A stretch of DNA of 64,000 nt. Source: Cavia porcellus (lineage: Eukaryota > Chordata > Mammalia > Rodentia > Caviidae). The DNA lies in assembly GCF_034190915.1 (NCBI RefSeq), contig NW_026947496.1, forward strand, positions 32,422,001 through 32,486,000, written 5' to 3'. Both the position numbers and the translations under genes were made by a program. The first letter of the stretch is position 1. Every line of letters begins with the position of its first letter. Below the pieces are notes generated by a model that did not search any database, was not told the DNA's origin, and worked only from the letters and a program-made list of their open reading frames with translations. Below, piece after piece: positions 1-11,284 of this stretch.

Positions 1-739
1 GAGCACCCACAGCTCTGCCGAGCCCACACATTTTCCATCAGATGCCAGCCCATCTCCTCACAGTTTCAGCATCAGCTTCTGGTGACACAGTAGCTTGCTT
101 GAGCCTAGTGGCAACCTTGGGCAGTAGGTAAGGGAAGGGCTTTACTAATCCCATTTCAGAAATAGTGACACTGGTGTCCACCAGTGTCTCCCGTACCACA
201 TGAGTTGCTCTGCTCTTTTTATGGTAGCACATGATACTGAAAATGAATAGTAGTGTTATGCATTGCTGGGCAGACTCATCAGCACATGGGAGAGTACAGC
301 ACTGACATCTCCATCTCATGGGGACATTGTTCATCAGTGTGGTCTGTGTAGGCTAACTCTCTGGTTCACTATTTTGTACATATAAGACATTTAATGGGAT
401 GCCAATTTTATTATAAACCTCATCTTTCTTGGGGAAGTTGGAAGACAGGCCACCCTGGAGACGGCAGGGCTTTGAGGTAGGTAGAGTAGATGCTGTAGGC
501 CGGGGTGGCAGCACCACCCTTGTGACAGTCTGATGGTGTGCAGGGGACAGTAGCAGGTGTCCCTCTTGAGATTCATATGACCAACAGCCTATCTTCCTTT
601 AGGACTGAATGCCAGAGCCCTGCTAATTTCCTGGTAGTGTCAACCATGAAGTTTTGGTGGTATCACTAGGGGGCACAGAGCAGGGAGGGCTCCCTGAAAG
701 GTAGTCAAGGTTTACCAAGTATGCTAAGCAGACTTTGAT
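1..739. other. anonymous sequence
   Basis: I see no repeat family, RNA gene or credible exon here. Open frames are short (at most 98 codons) and resemble nothing known. A CTCF-like motif lies near the right end and is listed separately. Confidence 0.5.
662..678 (+). promoter_or_regulatory. CTCF-like binding motif
   Basis: The core TCACTAGGGGGCAC agrees with the well-known CTCF core CCACCAGGGGGCGC at 11 of 14 positions. The five-G run and flanking C are intact, and the differences are C-to-T or G-to-A changes. It lies about 60 bp left of a MaLR LTR and outside any repeat I recognise. A motif match alone does not show occupancy. Confidence 0.35.
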
Positions 740-1002
740 TCCTGGCATATACAATTCAAAAGAGAGAGGCTTATTTGGGCTCACAGTTTCAGAGATTTCA
801 GTCATGGTTGGCTAGCTCCAAGGGATTTGGAGTTGGAAAGGGTGGTGGAGCAAAGCTGCTCATTTTATGGCTTCCAGGGAGCAGTGTGGGGGCAGAGAGG
901 AAAGGGTTGGGGACAAGACATACCCTTCAACAGGCCCACCTCTTAATAGGCCATTCAGCTAATGTAAACATCAGTGGATTAGTCCATTGCTGCATGGAGG
1001 TT
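740..1002 (-). mobile_element. MaLR-type LTR (ERVL-MaLR), reverse orientation
   Basis: On the plus strand this reads as the reverse complement of a rodent MaLR LTR: a GGCTTATTTGGGCTCACAGTTT segment, then TTTCAGTCATGGTTGGCTAGCTCCAAGG, a GGTGGAGCAAAGCTGCTCA block and a closing GGATTAGTCCATTG. The same order occurs in the copies at 22.9, 24.7, 49.1 and 56.6 kb. No internal retroviral sequence is next to it, so it is best read as a solitary LTR. The subfamily (MT/ORR1-like) is not certain. Confidence 0.65.
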
Positions 1003-1084
1003 CAAGCTTCAGTACATAAATCTTTGTGAGACACTTTTGAAAGCTATAATATCAAGGTGGTAAATGAGGACTTTGGTGGGTTTT

Positions 1085-1310
1085 GTTTTATTTGGTTTGG
1101 TTTGGCACTGGGCATTGAACCAAAGGCCTTCCCACTGATCTACATCTCCAGCTGAATCATCTCCATCTTTTTTACCTTTTACTTTAGGACAAAATTTCAC
1201 TAGGCTGCTAAATTACCCCAAGCAGGGCTTCAATTTGCAATCTCTCTGCCTCAGTCTTCCAGTTACTGGGATTATAGGTATGTGTGCCATACCCAGCACA
1301 TCTTGCCTTC
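1085..1310 (-). mobile_element. B4-like SINE (B1-like + ID composite)
   Basis: Reading the plus strand there is a T/G-rich tail remnant, then a tRNA-derived half (GGGCATTGAACC with CCACTGATCTACATC), then a B1-like half ending TTACTGGGATTATAGG and TGTGCCATACCCAGC. That is the reverse complement of a 7SL-derived B1 unit followed by an ID unit and an A-rich tail, the B4 arrangement of rodents. The copy is old, with many substitutions. Confidence 0.7.
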
Positions 1311-2397
1311 TTTATGAAGTAGATAGGAAAAGGAAAGAGGGTCAGGAAAACAGTCACTACACACACAAGTCCTAAAGATGGAGGTGCAGCACCCTTATGC
1401 AGGGCCTTATGATGGTGGAGTGAGCAGATGGAAGACAGGAGCCAGAGGCATTTTTGGAGTTTCTAGCAGGAGAGCTGAGACAGGGCAAGTGGATGGCATG
1501 GGACTGGCCATTACAGATGCCCAGCAGGCTCAGCCCTTGGGACCTGGGAGGACTGAGGCTGGAGAAGATGTGTCTTATGGCACACAGGCACTAGAAGAGG
1601 GCTGGATCCAGATGGGAGCTGGCCCATCACAGGCATCCTCCCGTGGGCTGAGCCCTTAGAATGGTCTTTAAAGAGCACCTTGCTCAGTGAGCACAGGGTC
1701 TCCCCAGACATCAAACAATAATCTTGTACACAGAAAATAAAAAAATATACATACATAGTGCAGGCTTACAGCCAGATACAACTTGACTCTCCATGAATAA
1801 CTTAAGTCATGTGCTGACTTGGAGCTCTGGGTACTTTGTGAGAGCCGAGCTGCTCTGTGCTCTGTGAGCTCTTGTAGAGAAGCCCCACCCCAGAGTTTAC
1901 AGGAAAACAAAGGAAGAGTCTGTACCCCTAACATGTCTCCCTCCTTGAAAAGGCGTCACTCCTTGTTTCTATTTTAAAAACAGTTTTATGATTCTACTGA
2001 TCTTATTAAACTAATACCTGTTCACTACTCATAGGTCATTGTAAAATTCAGGGCAAGAAGAAGAGAGGGAGCAAGAGCTTGGGAGATGGAAATAAACTTC
2101 ACAACTGAATTACCCAGATCATTGTAAACATCCTGTGATGTAGTTATAAGAAGCTACAGATAAAGTAAACAGTTTCCCTATCATATGTGAATGTATGTAC
2201 ACTTACATATAGGTATACATAAATACATAATCACATTCATACGTACACATGTCTATATAAAATACTGTGTGTAATTTGCTGAAACTCAGGTCTTTCTTAG
2301 TTTGAAGTGATAGCTGAGGATCCTCTCCTCAGTTTCTGGGATACTCCCTGTCCTTCCTCAGCTGGGTGGGTCCTTTCCCATTGCATACTCTATACCA
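1311..2397. other. anonymous sequence
   Basis: No gene or clear repeat. About 2180-2275 is low-complexity alternating purine-pyrimidine sequence rich in CATA, TATA and GTAC steps. Short frames of 81-93 codons on both strands are not supported by any recognisable motif. Confidence 0.45.
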
Positions 2398-2480
2398 GTG
2401 ATGGTGATCCTTTTAGAGCTTTTGATGCTAGAGTACAGCTCGTTGCGATTTGCTAGAGTTCACCACTCCTGCTCTATGCT

Positions 2481-3784
2481 TTCCAGCCCTCTTCTTTGTG
2501 TGTAACTCCATGTGGCCAAGGTGCTGTCTAGCAGGCAGCAGGAGTCTCAAATACAGGACAACTAACATCCAAACAACCTGAAAAGCATGGCTTGGGCAAT
2601 GGTTCCACGTAACATCTGCAGAACATGGGCTGGAGTTGTGGCATGGATAGATTCCTCTAGCCAATGGTTTTCTTTGGGCAGCTTTGCTAATTTTGTTTAC
2701 TGGTCTTGGCTCATGCAATTATTTTTTTCATTTTGTTATTTTTTCACTTATAAAGTGAGTTGAAAAAGAATAAATAGAATGGTAATGTTCTAGTGGTGAG
2801 AAGACCTTGGCTTGACAATGGGATATAACATTTGGATGGATCACATTGTCAAATCTTCAACTAAGCAAGGTGTTCACTAGATTAAACAAGTCTGTTGCCT
2901 GTAGTAAAGAAAGGAAAGATAAGAATTCATCATGTTAGACACAACAGGTGGAAACTCGAATGTATAAATGTGACTTCGAAATACTTTGTAGCTCTCTGGG
3001 AATGGAATACTGACACCTGCTCTCTCTGTGTTACTTCCAATTCTAAAACACTTGACAAATCAAAATTACATTTTTCTGAGATTATAATTCTGATTGAATT
3101 CAGAGAGTTTGGAATTTTTGAATTCCAAATGATCCTCCCCCCACTGATTTTTTTCTCCAGCAAAAAATATTCCTTACTTAGTGACTTAAAAAACCTAGAT
3201 GATTCATTTATGTTTCAGGGAAATAGGAACAATGAACAATACTCAATCTTTGGCACATTTAGCCTTTGACAGAAATTTTGCTTGACTGCAAAAGGAAATA
3301 AGGAATAATGCAAAAATTATATTTAATAGTAATCCACTAGACTCATTTTGGTAGTTTTCACCAATTCAGTTGATTAAATCTTCAACTTCAAATAGGTTTG
3401 TAGTGCATTTTTATTTGCCTATATTTAAAGTCTGTGACATAAGTATTATGAAGTAATAGCTAACGGACAAAAGCCAAAGGAAAAAATTTAGAAGTCAAGA
3501 GTTTAAACAATGGACTATAGAAAAGGCAAGCACATGGGTTAATAGCACGTACCAACATCTATTTCTAAGTTTTAAAATAATTACTTGCAATGATTAAAAT
3601 ATGAGACTTCAGATTTTCTAATATCCTCAGAAGTGATGAGAAGTATAGTTTAAAATTTTATAACAGGCACCTCTCCCCCAATTAACTTACAATGACGTTC
3701 ACACTCAATAAAGGCTAGGATGTTATACTTCCTATTACGTGCAAAGCTCTTTCTGGTCCCCAGCACTGCTCCTTTCAAATAAGT
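2481..3784. other. anonymous sequence
   Basis: Mostly AT-rich sequence with no repeat family I can name. A 124-codon plus-strand frame (2895-3269) has no recognisable domain, no good splice context and biased AT-rich codons, so I do not call it a gene. Confidence 0.4.
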
Positions 3785-5245
3785 TCATGCTGGATGAACT
3801 ACTGAAAACTTTTCTCCTAAGATCAGGAGAGAGACAAGAATGCCCACTAGTTTCTCTTCTATTTGATATTATAAGTAGGTTCTAGACTACACAATATGGC
3901 AAAAGAAAGTGTAAGACAAGAAAAAAATAATAAAACCTTTTTACTTAAACTACAAGGATTATATATGAGTTCAAACTGTGTAGATAAAATATAATTAATA
4001 TTTTACAATATTATAAAATACATGAATATCCACCAATCACTTGTATTTTTATATATCAGCATCTTAAAGAAATTAAAATTAAAATGGTAGAATTCAAAAT
4101 AGTGCTTAACAATCAAATCTTAAGATCAATTAAAAGACATAAGAAATTAACACTTGAAAGTAAAACTCATCTCTCTGAGAATAAATGGGAGAATGTATTG
4201 TTTTCATGAATTGGAGCATATATTATTTTAAAGATGCAATTTTGATTTATCTATAAATTTATCAGTATAATATTAAAACTTTAGATTTTCTAACATTGAA
4301 ATTTCAAAGTGATTCTCAGATACATATGGTAGATATCACAATGGAAAGAGCAAAGATGTTCCAAAAGGTCTTGAACAAAAGTTCATACCATCAGACTCAA
4401 AATTTGTTATAATGCTACAGTAATTAAAATAAGGTATTATTGAACAAAGAAAATAAGCAGAAAAAAATTAAGAATTAAAACTATACTTATAAAAAACAAA
4501 CCTGTACATATGTGGTCACTTGGTTTACAACAGGAATTAGTGTTGTGCAGAGGAGATGGATGGGGTTTTTGATAAGTGTGGCTGGAAAACAGACAACATT
4601 TTTAAAGTAAAACTTGAATCCTACCTGACCATGTAAAAAAATTTCCTGAGTAGATCTTAGATCTAAATTGCAGGGTAAAGAGAACTTCTAGATGATATGA
4701 ATATCCTGTCACCTAGATGAAGCAAAAAGTCTTAAAGACTCAGTTACACGTAAATAACACAGAAGACAAATGAATGGACTTTATTACAATTTAGACCACC
4801 TGTTAATAAAAAGATACTAAGAAAAGTGAAAAAGTAGTGTCTAATTTATACCTAGTGTTATATACATATATTCTTACAATATATGTTACTGATTAAGGAT
4901 TAAATTTTTTTAAACTTAAATAAATCACTAAGAAAAATACAAAGACAGTTAAAAACTGGGCCAAAAGCTTTAGTGAGTAGTTCACAAAAGATGGTACCAA
5001 ACAACTCAACATTATTATCACTTGAGGAAATGGAATAAAATAAAATAAGATATTATCCACCCCCAGGCCTGAGTGGCTAAAAGGGAAGGAGGAAGTACCA
5101 AGTACAGATGATAGGCCAATAGGGACTCTTGTATCCTGTTTGGCATATCTACATATGCAGATCACATTTATTCTGTGTAAGCCAATAAGTCTACCATGTT
5201 ATATATGCATGTATGCACCAAAAGGCAAGTACAACAGTGTTTTTA
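3785..5245 (+). mobile_element. LINE-1 (L1M-type) ORF2 C-terminal fragment, broken
   Basis: The plus strand follows the order of an L1 ORF2 coding strand from the reverse transcriptase onward. It opens with TTTTCTCCTAAGATCAGGAG and GACAAGAATGCCCACTAG (the start of the reverse-transcriptase active-site block), passes AATGGGAGAATGTATTG and ACATATGTGGTCACTTGGTTTAC, and reaches AAAAACTGGGCCAAAAGC and TTCACAAAAGATGG. It is riddled with stops and indels, so it is an inactive pseudogene. A SINE interrupts it at 5246 and its 3' end resumes at 5461. Confidence 0.75.
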
Positions 5246-5460
5246 TAGGCATTACTATCGTTGTTGTTATTTGTGGTAGTAGGAATTGATCCTAGGGAGT
5301 GCTGAGCTACATCTTCTACCCACCCACCCACACCCCTTCCTTTTTTTTTTTTTTTTTCAATTTTCAGGTAAAATCTTGCTAAGTTATGTACACTGGCCTT
5401 GAACTTGTAATTCTCCTATCTCAGCCTTCCAGGTAGGTGGAAGGCATGCTCCCCTGTACT
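5246..5460 (-). mobile_element. B4-like SINE inserted in the L1
   Basis: A tRNA-derived half (AGGAATTGATCCTAGGGAGTGC, CTGAGCTACATCTTC) is followed by a 17-base T run and a B1-like half (ATCTTGCTAAGTTATGTACACTGGCCTTGAACTTGTAATTCTCC, CTATCTCAGCCTTCC). Orientation is reverse. It splits the surrounding L1, so it is younger than that element. Confidence 0.7.
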
Positions 5461-5770
5461 TATCAGCATTATTTTTAATAGATTGAAACTGAAAATAATA
5501 CAATAAGTGCTACATAGACAAGAAAATGAATTGCTATTATATACAGTGACAAAAGGGAATTTCACATAGTGTTGACTGAAATAAGGCATCATTAAGTAAC
5601 TTATACTGCAGGATTTCCTATATATGAAGTATGAAAAGAGTCAAACCTAATTCATGTATTAGAAGTTGCAGTATGGGGTGATTTTTATATTCAGCAGCAA
5701 TTAATGTCTGTACACTTATGAACTGTGCACCTTTCTGAATAAATATTATACTTCAATTAAAATTAGTCTT
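5461..5770 (+). mobile_element. LINE-1 3' end (continuation of the 3785 element)
   Basis: After the SINE the sequence continues with words typical of the L1M 3' end: GTTGACTGAAATAAGGCATC, TATATGAAGTATG, then CACTTATGAACTGTGCACCTTTCTGAATAAATATTATACTTCAATTAAAA. The last part matches the familiar L1M 3' UTR with its polyadenylation signal (AATAAA) and A-rich end. Confidence 0.65.
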
Positions 5771-7284
5771 ATTTAAAAATAAGATTTTCCACAGCAAACA
5801 CAGCCTTTTGCTTTCATCTTTGAATTGATGCACAATCAGCAAAAGCTCATAATAATCAAACAAATCAAGAATTCTCTATCTGTGTCCTTGTGCTTAGAAT
5901 GTTAATTTCAAATATTTCGTTTATATTTTGTACTATGTTCCTTACTTTTAAATGGTATAGTGTGTGCTATAGTAAGAATCTAAATTGAATTTTCTTCTCA
6001 ATTGCTTGCTTGCTTTTCCAGTATAATATTTCTCTCTCTCTTAAAAGTTCTATATACAAAGGGGAAAAGTCTGTTCAAATGTATATCTGTATATCTTATA
6101 TCTGTATGGCATAAAGACTGCCTTAGAATATTTGTTACTTATTGTCCTCTATCATTTAAAAAAATCCTCCCATAATTGTCCTAATATTCTTTGAATTTTG
6201 TTAGTCTATGAAGAAATTTCTCTTGATAACTTTAACCATGTCAGCATCACGGTCATTATAACACAAAGTTTTCTCAGGCCCCTAAGTATTCTCAGCATTT
6301 ACTGACATCGGTTACCTTTCTTTTGATATAATAGAAAGAAATCAGGTGATCTAATTTTAGTCCTTGTTTTTCAACAAAAATGGTGTAATTTTGAGATAGT
6401 CACTTCCCCTAAAAGATACTACATATCTTTTGTGATTTGCTTTTTCATAACTTTTACTCATTCTTTGAAATAATTCACTTATTGATAAATAAGTGCCACA
6501 TCCATGGTATATTAAGAATATTACTTCATGCTTCATGTATCCTACACATTTTCTTAATTTATAATTCGCCTTGATGTTTTCTTTTTGTGGAAAGGGTGTT
6601 GAGTTTTATTCCTTGTAGTTTTATTATTTTGTTGGTGTCTAATTTGTACCTAGTGATGTATTCAAGTCTCAGAGGTTCCTGACAAATCCCATGTTCCCTT
6701 CAATCGCACACTCCACAATCTCAGTGTGATCCCCAGGATCCACCCTACTGTTCTGCTTATTAGTTCTGCCTGCCCTAGAGAATCAGATAATTATTTTTTT
6801 TTTTTTGGTAGACTTTGTGTTTGCAAATTTGGCTAAAAATCTTTTGTAATCCCAAATAATACGATACTTGTGGTACTTTTGTAGTCATCACAGACATGTG
6901 CAGATCAGAAAAAAAATCAGAGCAGGTAAATGGATGATCAGGTTTATACATCAATGCTCTATTTTCTTTTTCAGCTCTTCTACTGCACACAGCTGTCATA
7001 GTAGATTTAGTGTGACATTTTTGTGCTCTTTGGTGTTTATTTTTATTCAACTTAGTATATGTAACTACATATTAGATGTCTTTAAATAAAAACCCATGAA
7101 ACGATGTTTGAGGTGATGAATTGCTGAAAATGTTGTGAGCAGCGCCTCACGGGAATCTAACTTTCTGTTTTCCCCAAGAGCAGTGATTCAGTATTTGCTA
7201 AGTCAGTGTTCACAGTGACATCAAAGAACCTAACTGCCAGGAATAACAATATTGGGCCACAGGGAGGTTCATCCTACCCTAGTT
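5771..7284. other. anonymous AT-rich sequence
   Basis: No gene seen. A T run sits at 6791-6806. A 21-base word at 6635-6655 repeats one at 4837-4857 with a single difference, which suggests some of this is also old LINE debris, but I cannot place it in a family. Frames of 91 and 73 codons overlap each other on opposite strands and look spurious. Confidence 0.4.
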
Positions 7285-8735
7285 GTCTGTGTGTCCATAA
7301 TTTGTCTCTACTCAGTGCTGGATAAATAGTATTATACTGCAGAGACATAACACAGTAGTTTTTCATTCTTTTGTTAATAGAAATTTGGGTTAAGAGATTC
7401 ATTTCCCTTTAGCTAAGTACAAAAATTCCAGTGCTCTACATGTTTGCCATTATTTAGAAATTGTGTAGACAATTTAACTGGTGTGAAATGGTATTAGTTT
7501 GTATTTTCCTGATGAAAAATGATGACACACACTTTTTCACAGGCATTGTAGCTATTTGTATATTTTTGAAAGACTTTGTTAAGTATTAAAATTAGTATGT
7601 TTGTCTTTTTACTAGACGGTCAGAAGTGAGGGGAGAGTTGACATATATATGTATTGTGAACATTATCTGATCTGTTGCCTTGCTGTCAGTTTTTAATGGT
7701 TTTTCATGCAAAAATATTTAATAAAGTTCAACTTAATCAGTTTCTTTTATGAATGGCTTTTTATGAAGTCTATCTTTAAAAATCTTTATCACTCTCTTAC
7801 AAAAATATTCTAATATACATGTTTCTAAGAACTTATGGTATTCGTTTTTGATCTTAAGTTTAGTTTTGAAGTCTGTCTTGATCTCTTAGAGATGTCCAGT
7901 TATTCTAGAATCAACTGTTGAAAATTCATTCCCAATTGAAAGAATATAGGGACTCGATCTAAACAATTAATTATGCAATGTGGCTATATTTTAGATTGTT
8001 TTTGCTCTTTGTCCACAAAATTATATCTCCTGAAAGCTGATATGTTAACCACTTTATTCTTTATTCAAGATTTTCAAGGTGTTTATAATATAGCCCTTTC
8101 ATGTTCATGTAGATTTTTGAAGTAGCTTGTCAATTGCTGCAAAACATTCTGCTTGAATCTGACAAAAATGGACTTACATATAAATTATTTTGAGAAAATT
8201 ATGTGATATTATTATTTCTCCCCCTAAATGATTGACACTGATTAATTAGTAAAGTCATCTGGTCCTTTTACTTTTGTGTGTGTAGAAAAGATTTAAACTG
8301 TGAATTTAGTTTCTTTAATACATACAGCACTATCCAGAAATTCCATGTCTTTAATTTGCACATTTTGAAAACTCAATCTATATTATGAATAAATTAATTA
8401 TTTATCACAACTATAGGATCTCTAATGATGTCTCTTCTTTCATTTTGTTATTTATAATTCAAAATTTCTCTCTCTTTTCCTGTGCTTCCCAGTTAAGAGA
8501 TTATCAAGAGCTCTATTAACAATTTCAGAGAACAAACTTTGGCTTTGTATCTCTTCTCTATTGGTCGTGGGTTTTCTATTTCATGGATTTCTTTGCTCAT
8601 CCTTTACATTTTTTTCCGACTTGGTGTAATTATTGTCTTCTTTTACCTGAAGATCGATTTTTACACCTTTGTCTCTAGGTCTTTGTTTTCTAAGTGTTTA
8701 GGGCTGTAAATTTCCCTCCCAGTGGCTCCTAGAGT
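7285..8735 (-). mobile_element. old LINE-1 (L1ME-type) fragment, reverse orientation
   Basis: The plus strand follows antisense L1 wording in order: GGTGTGAAATGGTATTAG (ORF2 C-terminus), TAAAGTTCAACTTAATCAG, CTGTTGAAAATTCATTCCC, TTTTTGAAGTAGCTTGTCAATTGCTGCAAAA, and near the right end a TAGGGCTGTAAATTTCCCTCC block. The element therefore runs right to left with its 3' end near 7285. It is heavily diverged and has no open frame. Confidence 0.6.
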
Positions 8736-9235
8736 ACCACCTCGGAACAGCACCACTGTGGCCTTGCCAGGGTCTCTGTTGAAAGCTCAGTGTGTCCAGG
8801 GAAGTGTCTACACTTTGGATAGAGGTCTGAATGTCTGCCTGCTTGTACAAGACCTGGCACGTGTTCAGGTAAATGCTCTTCCTTGATAGTCATTGTCTCA
8901 AGCGTCTGCTATTTGCTAGAAATAGTGATTTCTCATTGAATTTAGTACTAAGTCAATGCTTTGAGAGAGCTGTTATGCTGCTGTCCAGTGCCTGTTCTTT
9001 ACCCCTTCCTTCCCTCTTCTCCCTACCATGAAAATTCTGTCTGCTCCGGTACAAACTCTGATATTCTGCTCTTTCAGGGAAATCCCTGTGGTTTCTTAGG
9101 CTTCCCATAATTTCAAAAGAACCTCACAGAAGAAAGTTGGGGTGATTGTGGGGCTCAGTTCAGTTTTCTCCTTTGTTAGAAACCACAGATCTATGTTTCC
9201 TGCTGCAAAATGGTACTTTAAATGTTTTCAGTTAT
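8736..9235. other. unclassified, moderately GC-rich sequence
   Basis: This stretch (GGAACAGCACCACTGTGGCC, CTGGCACGTGTTCAGG) sits between two L1 fragments. It may be an unrecognised part of the L1 on its left, but I could not match it to a known region. No exon-like segment stands out. Confidence 0.35.
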
Positions 9236-9665
9236 AAATTTATAAATAAAAGGAGATAATCTCTTATTATTACTATAAACTATGGTACAGTTATTTTAGG
9301 AAACTTTTATAAGAGTTATCAATAATTATAAAAATGTCTTTTTTGATTCCCCAAATATTTCTAAGAACATATAATTAAATCATCCAAATACAGAAAGAAT
9401 ATACATACATCAAGATATAAAACCAATTATGTATTAAGCAACTCAAATAAAGGCAGAATTATGTGAATTATAGTTAACTAGAACACTATATAGTCATTAA
9501 AATTTTGCAATCTCTGAAACCACATGGAAACATTAATATGATATTAAATAAAAATGCTGAGTTATGTGCACACTTTGTTTATTCAAAATATAAGTACAAC
9601 AAATGCCTCAAAGTATATACAAATTAAAGTGACTGTTAAAATGGTGGAATAAAGAGAAATTCTCC
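9236..9665 (+). mobile_element. LINE-1 (L1M) 3' fragment, forward
   Basis: Sense-strand L1M 3' wording is visible: CTATGGTACAGTTATTTTAGG, CACTATATAGTCATTAAAA, ACCACATGGAAACATTAATATGATATTAAATAAAAATGCTGAGTTATGTG. This is the tract in which L1M elements describe an image-carrying loop of near-identical words before the 3' UTR. Its 3' end faces the 3' end of the next, oppositely oriented fragment. Confidence 0.55.
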
Positions 9666-9689
9666 CACATAATTTCAAGTATCTTTTCT

Positions 9690-10810
9690 TTCCTTTTTTT
9701 GGATGAGGTTGGCTAGGAACTTAGCAATTTTGTTTATTCTTTCAAAGCACCAATGATTCATTAATTCTTTCTATTGTTTTCTTAGCCTCAGTTGCATTAA
9801 TTTCTCCTCTGATCTTTATAATTTCCTTGCTTCTATGAACTTTGGTCTTGAGTTGCTCTGCTTTTCCTAGAATGTTGAGGTATAGGATTAGGTTATTTAT
9901 TTGTGCTCATTCTGTTTTCCTGATGTGAAAATTCACTATTATGTGAATTCCTCTGAAAACTGCTTTCATTACATCCCACAGGTTCCAGTAAGCTGTATTT
10001 GCATTTTTGTTTGATTGTATATGTTATTTAATTTCTACTTTCATTTATTTTGTTAGCACATTGCTTGTGCAGGTGTTCTTTAATTTCCATGTGTTTATGG
10101 AGTTTTTACAATTTCCCTTGCCATTAATTTCTAATTTCAGTGCACTATGGTAGCTAATATGCATGGGATAACTTTAGTTCCTTTACAATTATTTAGGCCT
10201 TTTGTATGGGCTAATGTATGGTCTCTTTTAGAGAACATCCTATGTGCAACTGAGAAAAACATATAGTTTGATGTTTTTGGGTGGATCACTCTCTATATGT
10301 CTATTAACTACATTTTTTTCCACAGGTTTGATACAGTTTTGTTATTTCTTTGCTGAATTTTTGTCTAGTTTATCTATCTGTGACAATGAGGTATTAAGGT
10401 CCCCCAATACAATTGTGTTATTGGGTATTTGATTTTTCATGTCTATTAATATTTGTCTTCTACAATTGGGTGCTCCTATATTTGGTGCATATATATTTAT
10501 GATTGTTATCTCTCTTTCTTGAAATTTTTCCCCCTAAAAATCATGTAGTGACCTTCTTTATCTCTTCGGATCATTTTTGGTTTGAAGTTCATATTGTCAG
10601 CAAACAGAATAGTCATCTCTGCATTCCTGTTGCATAGAATATTGTTTTTTATGCTTTGGGTTTCAATGTATGAGTTTCTTCTTAGTTAAATGTATATCTT
10701 GTATGCAGCATATTGCTAGATCTTGTTTCCTGATTCAGTCTGCCAACCCCTTCCTTTTAATTTGTGAATTAAGGTAATTTCCATTGGTTATAATTGACAT
10801 GTATTGGCTT
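9690..10810 (-). mobile_element. LINE-1 ORF2 N-terminal region (endonuclease to early RT), reverse, broken
   Basis: The plus strand reads as antisense L1 ORF2. From left to right: CTTTCAAAGCACCAATGATTC, CTTTCATTACATCCCACAGGTTCC, TTTAATTTCCATGTGTTTATGG, CTAATGTATGGTCTC, GGGTGCTCCTATATTTGGTGCATATATATTTATGATTGTTATC, ATGTAGTGACCTTCTTTATCTC, TTGTATGCAGCATATTGCTAGATCTTG and TTCAGTCTGCCAACC. The last word corresponds to the first codons of ORF2, placing the old start codon near 10800 on the minus strand. Multiple stops make it inactive. No clear ORF1 lies upstream (to the right). Confidence 0.75.
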
Positions 10811-11284
10811 ATCTTTGTCGTGTTAGTTTCCTGCTGTTGATTTCATGGATTTGTGTCTTCACTTGCTATCTTTTCAGAAATTTTAGGTGTATTACTTCCA
10901 ATATCTTCTATGTTTATGTGTCCTGTACTTGTTCCAGATGGGGTGGGGTTTTGAGATTTCATTTTGCTTTTTGTTTTGTCATTTTCACCTCTTGGTTAGT
11001 ATTTCAATCTTTTTAATCCTGCTACCTTTGACTGTCTTTCATGTGTGTCTTAGAGTCCTACTCTATGGCTGACATTCACCCAGTTGCTGGGTCCCACGGT
11101 GTAGGGAAGGGACCACTCACCTGAGTTCCTCCTGTAGGGCCAGTTGGGTGAGTCTTGGATTCTTCCTGGGCTGTCTAGCCTAAGAGTATTGATGTGAATG
11201 AACCCTTAGCTCTTATTGTTATTGTGGCTTTAGACTTACCTGTTCCAAGCTCCAGGCTACCAAACTTACCTGTTCATGTTATGT
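10811..11284. other. sequence between the L1 ORF2 start and a tandem array
   Basis: In an intact L1 this position would hold the spacer and ORF1, but I do not see ORF1 coiled-coil or RRM wording on the minus strand. The block becomes GC-rich after about 11080. It may be a lineage-specific L1 5' region or unrelated flanking DNA. Confidence 0.35.

Noticed and set aside
2895..3269. 124-codon plus-strand frame
   Set aside because: AT-driven codon use and no domain; opposite strand is also partly open.
9236..10810. A single twin-primed LINE-1 insertion
   Set aside because: Twin priming puts the inverted 5' part on the far side from the poly-A end; here the 3' piece points toward the antisense piece, so the geometry is wrong.
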